Assembly (NCBI GenBank): GCA_036003705.1
Contig: DASYSE010000066.1
Location: 11,544 to 75,543, forward strand
Direction: 5' to 3'
DNA from: CALGFH01 sp036003705
GTDB lineage: Bacteria > Actinomycetota > CALGFH01
Length of the DNA: 64,000 nt
The notes under the pieces are model-generated. The model was not told the origin of the DNA. It did no database searches and saw nothing but the letters and a program-made list of their open reading frames with translations. How positions within the stretch are numbered: position 1 is the first letter of the stretch; each line of letters starts with the position of its first letter. Shown one piece after another: positions 1 to 7,442 of this stretch. The translations under genes were made by a program, and so were the position numbers.

Positions 1-1340
1 AGCAGGCCAGGCACCGGGCCGGCGCAGGCGGCCAGCAGCACCTGGCTGACCCCCTCGAAGAACTGGCGTCCCGCCGCCGGGCCGTCCAGCGGTCCCGGCT
101 CCGGCAGCCCCGGATGGGTCGCGGCCAGCTCGGGGAGCAGCCGCCCGGCCTCGGCCAGCCAGTGCCCCCGGACCCCGGCCAGCGACCGACCGTCGGCCAG
201 GACCGCGCGCAGGCCCTCGATGAACGGCCCGTAGGCGACCCCGGTCTCCTCCTCGTAGCAGCGGCCGCGGACCACCGAGGCGCCCAGCGCCCTGGCGTGG
301 CCGGCGAGCTCGGCGGCCAGGCGGGTCTTGCCGATCCCGGCCTCACCCTCGATCACCACCAGCCGCCCGTCCCCGACCACGGCCGCGTAGGCGTCCAGCA
401 GCGCCGCCCACTCTGGCGCCCGGCCGACCAGCGGGACCAGGGCGGGCGGCTCGGCCGGGGCGGCGGCGGGGACGGCCGCCACCGGGGCCGGCTCGGCCGG
501 GGCCGGGGCCGGGGCGGCGGCGGGGACGCCCGCCACCGGGGCCCGCTCGGCCGGGGCCGGGACCGGGGCGGGCGGCGGCGGGAGGCGGTTGGCCTGGACC
601 GCCTCGTGCACGGCGGTCGTCTCGTCCAGCGGCTCGACCCCGAGCTCGTCGGCGAGGATCCGCTGGCATGCCTGGAACTGGCGCAGCGCGGCCCCTCGCC
701 GGCCGCTCCAGGCGTAGATCCGCATGAGCTGCCGGTGGGCCGGCTCGTGCAGCGGGTCAAGGGCCAGCCAGCGGCGGGCGGCGTCGACCGCGTCGTCCCA
801 CCGGTGCAGGCCGATCTCGGCCATGGCCAGCCGCTCCAGGGTCCCGGCGAGCTGGCGCCGGAGCCGCTCGGCCTGGAAGTACTGCCAGTCGTCGAAGCTG
901 GTGCTGTCGCGCAGGGCGAAGCCGGCCAGGAAGTCGCCCCGGTGCAGCCGGGCCGCCTCGCGCAGCGGCTCCACGCAGGCGGGGCAGGCCTCCTGGGGCG
1001 GGTGGCCGTGGTCCCGGCAGCCGGCCAGCAGGCCCTCGAACCGCCCGACGTCCAGCCAGAACCCCGTCTGGGCGAACCCGACGGTGGTCCGGTCGGCGGC
1101 CAGCCAGCCCGGCCCGACGGCCTTGTTCAGGGTCGAGAGGGTGCGCCGCAACGCGCCCCGGGCGTGCTCCTGGTCGTGGTCGGGCCACAGCAGCCCGGCG
1201 ACCGCGTCCCGTCCGTGCCGCTCGGGGTGCAGCGCCAGGTAGGCCAGCAGCGCGATCGCCTTGCGGGTGTCGACCTCGATCGGCGCGCCGTCGCGCTCCA
1301 CCCGCGGCGGCCCGAGCAGCGCGATCCGCAGCTCCGCCAT
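1..1340 (-). CDS. SARP/BTAD-type transcriptional regulator with AAA ATPase domain (3' end outside window)
   Basis: The reading frame is open from the ATG at 1340 to the left edge, so the C-terminal part is missing. A strong Shine-Dalgarno (AGGAGGGGGG) lies just upstream of the ATG. The N-terminus (MAELRIALLGPPRV) is the OmpR/PhoB-like winged helix found in SARP regulators. It is followed by a bacterial transcriptional activation (BTAD) domain to about residue 230, then a Pro/Ala-rich linker built of repeated blocks. An ATPase module with a Walker A motif (GEAGIGKT) follows. Known relatives (AfsR/SARP family) activate target operons by binding direct repeats. The gene is divergent from the stress module starting at 1554 and may control it or itself; the targets are an inference. 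Family assignment is firm, function is not. Confidence 0.85.
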   Translation of the reverse strand, partial: MAELRIALLGPPRVERDGAPIEVDTRKAIALLAYLALHPERHGRDAVAGLLWPDHDQEHARGALRRTLSTLNKAVGPGWLAADRTTVGFAQTGFWLDVGRFEGLLAGCRDHGHPPQEACPACVEPLREAARLHRGDFLAGFALRDSTSFDDWQYFQAERLRRQLAGTLERLAMAEIGLHRWDDAVDAARRWLALDPLHEPAHRQLMRIYAWSGRRGAALRQFQACQRILADELGVEPLDETTAVHEAVQANRLPPPPAPVPAPAERAPVAGVPAAAPAPAPAEPAPVAAVPAAAPAEPPALVPLVGRAPEWAALLDAYAAVVGDGRLVVIEGEAGIGKTRLAAELAGHARALGASVVRGRCYEEETGVAYGPFIEGLRAVLADGRSLAGVRGHWLAEAGRLLPELAATHPGLPEPGPLDGPAAGRQFFEGVSQVLLAACAGPVPGL

Positions 1341-1393
1341 GCACCCCCCTCCTCTCGCCACTCTCCGCCGTCAGCATGGCACGAGCCGGCGGG

Positions 1394-1515
1394 ATCCGTA
1401 ACGATCCCGGCAGGTCGCCGGGGACAGTTCCGCGCGGATGGCGGACCAGGTCGTGGCGAGGAGCTGCGGATGGGGCCGAATTTCCCGGCCCGTGACGGGA
1501 ACCGTAACGATACCG
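1394..1515. promoter_or_regulatory. Divergent promoter region with two near-identical 16-bp direct repeats
   Basis: The 213-bp gap between the divergent SARP gene and the phosphatase gene contains CCGTAACGATCCCGG at 1396-1410 and CCGTAACGATACCGG at 1501-1515. The two copies differ at one base and lie 105 bp apart in the same orientation. SARP proteins are known to bind direct repeats, so these are candidate operator sites for the neighbouring regulator. The binding itself is inference. No convincing -35/-10 pair was assigned. Confidence 0.4.
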
Positions 1516-1553
1516 GAGCGGTGGGACGGTACAACCGCTTCCGAGGAGGTGCC

Positions 1554-3179
1554 ATGACCACGATCCCGAGCAACCTGCGGCGGGTCCTGCGGCGCGAGCC
1601 GCGGGTCCGGCCGGCACTCTCGCCGCTGGCCGCCCCGCCCGAGCGGGTGGAGGCGCCGCCGGTCGAGATCGCGCCCAACGACCCGCTGGTCGCCTACTTC
1701 TCGGGCGCCACCGGGGCGGTCGACATCGGCGCGTTGCAGCTGGACTCGCCGGCCCTTGCCGGCCTGCGCGAGGCCGGCGTCAAGCTGGTCGTCCCCCTGG
1801 TCAGCCAGGGCGAGCTGATCGGCCTGCTCAACCTGGGCCCGCGGCGCAGCGAGCAGGAGTACTCGGCCGACGACCGCAAGCTGCTCAACGACCTGGCCGG
1901 CCACGCCGCCCCGGCCGTGCGGGTCGCCCAGCTGGTACGCGAGCAGGAGGCCGAGGTCCGCCAGCGCGAGCGGATCGAGCAGGAGCTGCGGGTCGCCCAG
2001 CTCATCCAGCAGCAGTTCCTGCCCCACGAGCTGCCCGACCTGCCCGGCTGGCAGGTCGGCGCCTACTACGGGCCGGCGCGCGAGGTCGGCGGCGACTTCT
2101 ACGACTTCATCCGCCTGCCCGACGACCAGATCGGCATCGTGGTCGGTGACGTCACCGACAAGGGCGTCCCGGCGGCGCTGGTCATGGCCACCACCCACTC
2201 GATCCTGCGGGCCGAGGCGCCCCGCCTGGTCGCGCCCAGCGAGGTCCTGACAAGGGTCAACGAGCTGCTGGTGGACGAGATGCCGGCCCACATGTTCGTG
2301 ACCTGCCTGTACGCGGTGCTCGACCCCTCCAGTGGCCGGCTGCGCTACGCCAACGCCGGCCACAACGTGCCCTACGTCGGCGCCGGTGGGCGGGTCACCG
2401 AGCTGCGGGCCACCGGGATGCCACTCGGTCTGCTGCCCGGGATGGAGTACGAGGAGAAGGCGGCCACCCTGGCGCCCGGCGACACCGTGCTGCTGCACTC
2501 CGACGGGCTGGCCGAGGCCCACGACCCGGACCGCCAGATGTTCGGCTTCCCGCGGGTCGCCGCCCTGGTTGGCGACGCCCCCGACGGCGAGGTGCTGATC
2601 GACCGGCTGCTGAAGGAGCTGGAGGAGTTCACCGGTGCCGGCTGGGAGCAGGAGGACGACATCACCCTGGTCACGCTGGAACGTCGGGCGTCGAGCTCCG
2701 CCGGGCAGGCGGCCGGCCCGCCGGCAGGGCGGCTGCTGGCCTCCTTCGAGCTGCCCAGCGAGCCGGGCAACGAGCGCCTGGCGATCGACGGGGTGGCTGA
2801 GGCGATCGCCGGGCTCGGACTGCAGGGCGCGCGGCTGGAGCGGCTCAAGACCGCGGTCGGCGAGGCGACCATGAACGCCATCGAGCACGGCAACGGCAAC
2901 CGGCCGGAGCTGGCGGTGGAGGTCAGTGTCGTCGCCGACGACGACGACGTCACGGTGCGCATCACCGACCAGGGCGGTGAACGGCCGATCCCGGAGGTCG
3001 AGGCTCCCGACCTGGAGGCCAAGCTGGCCGGCCTGCAGACCCCGCGGGGCTGGGGCCTGTTCCTGATCCAGAACATGGTCGACGCCTTGCGCACCGCGGT
3101 TGACGAGCACCACCACACCATCGAGCTGGTCATGCACCTGAAGGAGGCGCCAGATGCCCGGAACCAAGTTCAGGGCTGA
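1554..3179 (+). CDS. GAF-PP2C (RsbU-type) phosphatase fused to an RsbW-like anti-sigma kinase domain
   Basis: The 541-residue product starts at the ATG at 1554, preceded by CGAGGAGGT. An N-terminal GAF-like domain (about 45-125) leads into a charged helix (125-150). A SpoIIE/RsbU PP2C phosphatase domain follows (about 155-365), with metal-binding signatures VGGDFYDF near 177 and VVGDVTDKG near 196, and EQEDDITLV at its end. The C-terminal 150 residues are a GHKL ATPase of the RsbW/SpoIIAB type, with N box EATMNAIEHGN near 437 and G box GWGLFLIQN near 499. Phosphatase and kinase of a partner-switching pathway are therefore on one chain. The gene overlaps the next one by 26 bp, which supports joint expression with the two STAS genes downstream. 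No sigma factor is adjacent, so its output is unknown. Confidence 0.9.
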   Translation: MTTIPSNLRRVLRREPRVRPALSPLAAPPERVEAPPVEIAPNDPLVAYFSGATGAVDIGALQLDSPALAGLREAGVKLVVPLVSQGELIGLLNLGPRRSEQEYSADDRKLLNDLAGHAAPAVRVAQLVREQEAEVRQRERIEQELRVAQLIQQQFLPHELPDLPGWQVGAYYGPAREVGGDFYDFIRLPDDQIGIVVGDVTDKGVPAALVMATTHSILRAEAPRLVAPSEVLTRVNELLVDEMPAHMFVTCLYAVLDPSSGRLRYANAGHNVPYVGAGGRVTELRATGMPLGLLPGMEYEEKAATLAPGDTVLLHSDGLAEAHDPDRQMFGFPRVAALVGDAPDGEVLIDRLLKELEEFTGAGWEQEDDITLVTLERRASSSAGQAAGPPAGRLLASFELPSEPGNERLAIDGVAEAIAGLGLQGARLERLKTAVGEATMNAIEHGNGNRPELAVEVSVVADDDDVTVRITDQGGERPIPEVEAPDLEAKLAGLQTPRGWGLFLIQNMVDALRTAVDEHHHTIELVMHLKEAPDARNQVQG

Positions 3180-3513
3180 GGTCCGGCAGCACGATCGCAC
3201 CGGGGTCATCGACCTCCACGGGGAGATCAACCTCGGCGCCGACCAGGCCCTCGGCGCCGCCTACGAGCAGGCGGTACGGGACGACCCCAGGACGATCGTG
3301 CTGAACTTCGCCCGGGTCGACTACATCAACTCGACCGGGATCGCCCTGATCGTGGGCGTGCTGGCGAGGGCCCGCAAGGAACACCGGGCGGTCAGCGCGT
3401 TCGGGCTCAGCGAGCACTACCGGGAGATCTTCGCCATCACCCGCCTGAGCGACTTCATGGGCATCTACCCCGACGAGCACAGCGCGCTGACCGCCACCGC
3501 CGCCGCCACCTGA
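3154..3513 (+). CDS. STAS-domain anti-sigma-factor antagonist (RsbV-like), copy 1
   Basis: This 119-residue protein is a single STAS domain. The phospho-acceptor region reads YINSTGIALIV around residues 59-69, where a Ser or Thr would be phosphorylated by an RsbW-type kinase and dephosphorylated by an RsbU-type phosphatase. Both activities are present in the fused protein encoded just upstream. The start ATG follows AAGGAGG inside the 3' end of that gene. The protein is close in length and sequence to the STAS protein encoded at 3545, so a local duplication is likely. Confidence 0.88.
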   Translation: MPGTKFRAEVRQHDRTGVIDLHGEINLGADQALGAAYEQAVRDDPRTIVLNFARVDYINSTGIALIVGVLARARKEHRAVSAFGLSEHYREIFAITRLSDFMGIYPDEHSALTATAAAT

Positions 3514-3544
3514 ACCGCCGGTCCAACCAGAAGGAGCGCGAGCC

Positions 3545-3904
3545 ATGCCCGAGGGCAGCCTCAGCACCGAGATCCGGGAACTGTCGAGCCGGGCCAGCGT
3601 GATCGACCTCAAGGGCGACGTCACCGCCTCGGCCGAGCAGGCCCTGGCCGACGCCTACACCAGGGCCAGCGGCAAGTTCACCCGCACCATCGTGCTGAAC
3701 TTCACCGGTCTCGAGTACATGAACAGTGGCGGCATCGGGATGCTGGTGACGCTGCTGGTCCGGGCCAACCGGCAGCGCCAGCGGCTGATCGCCTACGGGC
3801 TGAACGAGCACTACCGGCAGATCTTCGAGCTGACCCGCCTTGACGAGGCGATCGGCATCCACGCCAGCGAGGCCGAGGCGTTCGCCGAGGCCGATGCGCA
3901 GTGA
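3545..3904 (+). CDS. STAS-domain anti-sigma-factor antagonist (RsbV-like), copy 2
   Basis: This is the second 119-residue STAS protein, paralogous to the one at 3154-3513. Its acceptor loop is YMNSGGIGMLV around residues 59-69, so a Ser is available but the adjacent Thr of copy 1 is replaced by Gly. It also shares the C-terminal block LNEHYRQIFELTRL with LSEHYREIFAITRL of copy 1. An AAGGAG-type ribosome binding site precedes the ATG. Two antagonists with different acceptor loops suggest that one kinase senses two inputs or has two binding partners; that is inference. Confidence 0.87.
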   Translation: MPEGSLSTEIRELSSRASVIDLKGDVTASAEQALADAYTRASGKFTRTIVLNFTGLEYMNSGGIGMLVTLLVRANRQRQRLIAYGLNEHYRQIFELTRLDEAIGIHASEAEAFAEADAQ

Positions 3905-3920
3905 CCGGAGGAGCACCGTC

Positions 3921-4730
3921 ATGAGCACCGGACCCGAAGAGCCGACCACCGCCGACGAGCCGGCTCCAGCAGCCTCGGCCTCGGCGAGCGGGGCGCCAGG
4001 TCGCGACGCCGCCTACTGGGCCAAGAACATCTCCACCCTCAAGCTCGGCGAGGTCCCGGCGCAGGCGGTCAACCTCAACGTCACCGGCCGGCGGGTCGTC
4101 GGGCCGGTCCAGGGCTTCGGCAAGATGTGGCAGAAGACCGTCCGGGTCCAGCTGCACGGTGCCGACGCGTCCCCGGCCGAGGTCATCCAGACCTGGAAGG
4201 CCGAGTTCCAGCGGTTCTGGCCGGAGCGCAACTGGTTCTACGCGCCCCTGGCCGGCATCGCCCCCGGCGAGGTGGCCCTGCTCAACCTGGGCCTGCCCGG
4301 GCGCATGAAGCTGTCGACCGGCGTGCTGGTGCTGTACGCCGACGACGAGTCGTTCACGCTGATGACCCCGGAGGGCCACATGCTCGCCGGCTGGATCACC
4401 TTCAGCGCGGCCGCCACCGACGGCGTCACGCTGGTGCAGATCCAGGCGCTGGAACGCACCAACGACCCGCTGTACGAGCTCGGCTACGTGCTGGGCGGCA
4501 ACCGCCTGAACAGCCGGTTCTGGGAGCAGACGGCCGAGAACCTGGCCCGCCACTTCGGGGTCGAGCCGCAGATCGAGTCTCAGGTGATCTGCGTCGACCG
4601 CCACCGCCAGTGGCGCAAAGCCGGCAACCTGCGCCACAACGCCCTCGTCCGGACCTCCCTGTGGACCCTGGCCACGCCGGTGCGCTGGCTGGGCCGCCTC
4701 TTCTCCCGGCGGGGCGCCGGCGTCCCGTGA
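3921..4730 (+). CDS. Conserved hypothetical protein at the end of the partner-switching operon
   Basis: The 269-residue product starts at the ATG at 3921, after CGGAGGAG. The first 25 residues are Pro/Ala/Ser-rich and probably disordered. The remainder looks like one soluble alpha/beta domain with many Trp and aromatic residues (for example FWPERNWFY), then a basic C-terminal tail with a short hydrophobic stretch. The pattern loosely recalls SRPBCC/DUF1990-like ligand-binding proteins, but no diagnostic motif was identified. It lies 16 bp after the second STAS gene and 26 bp before an acyl-CoA dehydrogenase gene, so it is probably co-transcribed with the module. No function is assigned. Confidence 0.7.
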   Translation: MSTGPEEPTTADEPAPAASASASGAPGRDAAYWAKNISTLKLGEVPAQAVNLNVTGRRVVGPVQGFGKMWQKTVRVQLHGADASPAEVIQTWKAEFQRFWPERNWFYAPLAGIAPGEVALLNLGLPGRMKLSTGVLVLYADDESFTLMTPEGHMLAGWITFSAAATDGVTLVQIQALERTNDPLYELGYVLGGNRLNSRFWEQTAENLARHFGVEPQIESQVICVDRHRQWRKAGNLRHNALVRTSLWTLATPVRWLGRLFSRRGAGVP

Positions 4731-4756
4731 CCCCCGGGGACGGCCGGGAGGACGAC

Positions 4757-5986
4757 ATGACCGATCGCCAGACCCGGCCGTTCGCCCTCGACGCCGCCCA
4801 GGAGCGGCTGGCCGCCGAGGTCCGGGTCCTGGCCAGGGACGTGCTGGCCCCGCTGGCCGCGGCCGGCCGGCCCGGCCGGGTCAACCGGCCGCTGGTCAGG
4901 GCGCTTGGCGAGCACGGCCTGCTCGCCCGGCTGCTGCCCGCCGACCCGAGCGCTGCTGACGCGCCGCCTCGGCGCCCCTTGCCGGCGGGGCCGTCGTCGG
5001 CGATGGACCTGTGCCTGCTCCGGGAGGCCCTGGCCAGAGAGTCGACCGAGGCCGAGACGGCCCTTGCCCTCCAAGGGCTCGGCGCCCATCCGATCGCGGT
5101 CGCCGGCAGCCCGGCGGTGCGGCGGCGCTTCCTGCCGGCGGTGGCCGCCGGCCGGTCGGTGGCAGCGTTCGCCCTGTCCGAGCCGGCGGCCGGGTCGGAC
5201 GCGGCCGGCCTGCGGCTGCGGGCCGACCGCGACGGGGACGGGTTCCGGCTGACCGGCGCCAAGGCCTGGATCTCCAACGCCCCCGAGGCCGACGTCTACA
5301 CCCTGTTCGCCCGCACCACCCAGGGGGTCCGCTCGCGGGGCATCACCGCCTTCGCCGTCCCCGGCGACGCCCCCGGCCTGCGCGGCGAGCCGGTCGAGCT
5401 GCTGGCCCCCCACGCCATCGGGCGGCTGGAGCTGGACGGGGTCGCGGTCGGCCCCGACCAGGTCCTCGGCCAGGTCGACCAGGGGTTCGAGCTGGCCATG
5501 GGGACCCTGGACCGGTTCCGGCCCAGCGTCGGCGCGTTCGCGGTCGGGATGGCCCAGGCCGCCCTCGACGCTGCCGTGGCCCACGCCGCCGGCCGGCAGG
5601 CGTTCGGCCGGCGGCTGCGCGAGTTCCAGGCCGTCGCCCACGCCCTCGCCGACGCGGCCACCCGCACCCAGGCGGCCCGGCTGCTGGTCTACGAGGCGGC
5701 CAGCCGCTACGACGCCGACCCCGCCGCCCCGGGGGTCAGGCAGGCCGCGGCCATGGCCAAGCTGTTCGCCACCGAGACCGCTCAGGCCGTGGTCGACCAG
5801 GCCGTGCAGGTGCTGGGCGCCCGTGCGCTGGAACGGGGCCACCTGCTGGAGCACCTGTACCGGGAGGTCCGCGCCCCACGGATCTACGAGGGCACCTCCG
5901 AGATCCAGCGTACGGTGATCGCCCGCGAGCTGTTCCGCGCTACCGTTGAGCCGGCCGACGGGGGGCGACCGCCTTCGGCTCCTTGA
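4757..5986 (+). CDS. Acyl-CoA dehydrogenase
   Basis: This 409-residue FAD enzyme would oxidise an acyl-CoA to the trans-2-enoyl-CoA in the cytoplasm. FAD/substrate-loop signatures include FALSEPAAGSDAAG and AKAWISNAPEAD. The C-terminal YEGTSEIQR near residue 376 carries the Glu that acts as catalytic base in this family. The ATG at 4757 follows CGGGAGGA. A Pro/Ala-rich segment around residues 70-85 is slightly longer than usual. The gene heads an operon with an enoyl-CoA hydratase, a RidA-like protein and a second dehydrogenase, which suggests degradation of a fatty or amino-acid-derived acyl-CoA. The substrate cannot be named. Confidence 0.9.
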   Translation: MTDRQTRPFALDAAQERLAAEVRVLARDVLAPLAAAGRPGRVNRPLVRALGEHGLLARLLPADPSAADAPPRRPLPAGPSSAMDLCLLREALARESTEAETALALQGLGAHPIAVAGSPAVRRRFLPAVAAGRSVAAFALSEPAAGSDAAGLRLRADRDGDGFRLTGAKAWISNAPEADVYTLFARTTQGVRSRGITAFAVPGDAPGLRGEPVELLAPHAIGRLELDGVAVGPDQVLGQVDQGFELAMGTLDRFRPSVGAFAVGMAQAALDAAVAHAAGRQAFGRRLREFQAVAHALADAATRTQAARLLVYEAASRYDADPAAPGVRQAAAMAKLFATETAQAVVDQAVQVLGARALERGHLLEHLYREVRAPRIYEGTSEIQRTVIARELFRATVEPADGGRPPSAP

Positions 5987-6021
5987 GCCCCAGAGCCGGC
6001 GACCGGAAAGGAGCCTGCACC

Positions 6022-6849
6022 ATGAGCCCGTTCAAGGGTTCGGCGGGGTTCACGCAGCGGTGGGAGCATTTCGCCTACCGGGAGGACGGCGGGGTGGCCA
6101 GCGTCATCTTCGACCGGCCGGAGCGGCTCAACGCCCTCACCTTCGAGGTCTACGCCGACCTGCGCGACCTGCTCGGCGAGCTGCCCGACCGGGACGGGGT
6201 GCGGGTCCTGGTCCTGACCGGCAGCGGGCGCGGCTTCTGCTCGGGCGGCGACGTCCGCGACATCATCGGCGCCCTGCAGGCCATGGGCCCGCGCCAGCTG
6301 CTCGACTTCACCCGCATGACCGGCGCCGTCGTCCAGCGGCTGCGGGAGCTGCCCCTGCCGGTCATCGCCGCGGTCAACGGGGTGGCGGCCGGCGCCGGGG
6401 CGGTGATCGCCCTGGCCGCCGATCTCCGGCTGCTGGCCCGGTCGGCCTCCCTGGCCTTCCTGTTCACCCAGGTCGGGCTGTCGGGTGCGGACATGGGCTG
6501 CGCCTACCTGCTGCCCCGGCTGGTCGGGCTGGGCCGGGCGACCGAGCTGCTGTTGCTCGGGGAGCGGGTCGGCGCCGACCAGGCGGCCGCGCTCGGGCTG
6601 GCCAACCGGGTGGTCGACGACCAGGAGCTGCCCGGGGCGACGGCCGAGCTGGCCAGCCGGCTGGCCGCCGGCCCGGCCCTCGCCTACGCCGCCACCAAGG
6701 TGCTGCTCAGCCGCGAGCTGGACCTCCCTCTGGCCGGGGCGCTGGAGCTGGAGGCGGTCACCCAGGCGCTGCTGCTGAAATCCGAGGACCACGGCGAGTT
6801 CTACGCCGCCTTCACCGAAGGCCGCTCCCCCACCTGGAGCGGACGCTGA
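6022..6849 (+). CDS. Enoyl-CoA hydratase/isomerase family protein
   Basis: This 275-residue crotonase-fold protein starts at the ATG at 6022, after AAAGGAG. Oxyanion-hole and core signatures are present: FCSGGDVRDI near residue 75 and NGVAAGAGAVIALAADLRL near 125. The enzyme would hydrate, or isomerise, the enoyl-CoA made by the neighbouring acyl-CoA dehydrogenases. The first catalytic Glu of classical hydratases (AGAGAVIAL instead of the usual GGGCELA pattern) is not obvious, so isomerase or another crotonase activity is possible. The stop codon overlaps the next start as TGATG, so translation is probably coupled. Confidence 0.88.
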   Translation: MSPFKGSAGFTQRWEHFAYREDGGVASVIFDRPERLNALTFEVYADLRDLLGELPDRDGVRVLVLTGSGRGFCSGGDVRDIIGALQAMGPRQLLDFTRMTGAVVQRLRELPLPVIAAVNGVAAGAGAVIALAADLRLLARSASLAFLFTQVGLSGADMGCAYLLPRLVGLGRATELLLLGERVGADQAAALGLANRVVDDQELPGATAELASRLAAGPALAYAATKVLLSRELDLPLAGALELEAVTQALLLKSEDHGEFYAAFTEGRSPTWSGR

Positions 6850-7442
6850 TGCGGGCGGGCGCACCGGGAGCGGCAGACCGGAGCGAGGGGCGCGAGCCAG
6901 GCCCGCACCGGAGCGAGGGGCGCCAGCCAGGCCCGCACCGGAGCGAGGGGCGCCAGCCGGGCCCGCACCGGAGCGAGGGGCGCCAGCCAGGCCTGTACCG
7001 GAGCGAGGGGCGCCAGCCGGGCCCGCACCGGATCGTGAACCCCGAGGGGCTGGCCCCGCCGGTCGGGTTCGCCCACGCGGTCGTGGCCGCCCCCGGCCGC
7101 ACTGTCTACCTCGGCGGGCAGGCCGCCCAGGGGCCGGACGGCCGGATCACCGGGACGACCCTGACCGAGCAGTTCGACGTCGCCGCCGGCAACCTGGTCA
7201 CCGCCCTGGCCGCGGCCGGCGGGGCACCCGAGCACCTGGTGTCGCTGCAGGTGTACACCACCGACGCCGCCGCCTACCGGGCCGTGCTGTCCGAGCTGGG
7301 CGCCATCTACCGGCGCCACCTGGGCCGCCACTACGTGGCGACGGCCCTGTTCGAGGTCGCCGGCCTGTTCGACCCGGCGGCCAAGGTCGAGCTGGTCGGG
7401 ATCGCGGTGGTGCCCGACCAGCACGGAAGGGAGCAGCCATGA
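6849..7442 (+). CDS. RidA (YjgF/YER057c/UK114) family protein with N-terminal decapeptide repeats
   Basis: The conserved domain begins at about residue 63 with the typical RidA N-terminus IVNPEGLAPPVGF and ends with ELVGIAVVP. RidA proteins are small cytosolic deaminases that clear reactive enamine/imine intermediates, and some are specialised enzymes in catabolic operons. The ATG at 6849 overlaps the preceding stop (TGATG). The first ~60 residues are five in-frame copies of a 10-residue unit (GRQPGPHRSE) encoded by a 30-bp tandem repeat. A GTG at 7035 sits exactly where a normal-length RidA would begin, so the repeat may instead be untranslated. The 3' end overlaps the next gene by ATGA. Confidence 0.85.
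   Translation: MRAGAPGAADRSEGREPGPHRSEGRQPGPHRSEGRQPGPHRSEGRQPGLYRSEGRQPGPHRIVNPEGLAPPVGFAHAVVAAPGRTVYLGGQAAQGPDGRITGTTLTEQFDVAAGNLVTALAAAGGAPEHLVSLQVYTTDAAAYRAVLSELGAIYRRHLGRHYVATALFEVAGLFDPAAKVELVGIAVVPDQHGREQP
6871..7032 (+). repeat. 30-bp tandem repeat, five copies plus a partial, at the ridA 5' end
   Basis: Units begin at 6871, 6901, 6931, 6961 and 6991, with a partial at 7021. The core of each is ACCGGAGCGAGGGGCGC. Copies differ at only a few positions. The period is a multiple of three and keeps the RidA frame open. Each unit contains a purine-rich GGAGCGAGGGG that resembles a Shine-Dalgarno. Confidence 0.95.

Noticed and set aside
1371..3230. A 619-codon open frame on the minus strand opposite the RsbU-type gene
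   Set aside because: Mirror frame of a high-G+C gene; Gly/Gln/Pro/Leu-rich low-information translation and no domain, while the plus strand encodes clear GAF, PP2C and GHKL domains.
6871..7032. CRISPR-like array (30-bp repeats)
   Set aside because: Repeats are contiguous with no spacers and stay in the RidA frame; no cas gene in the window.
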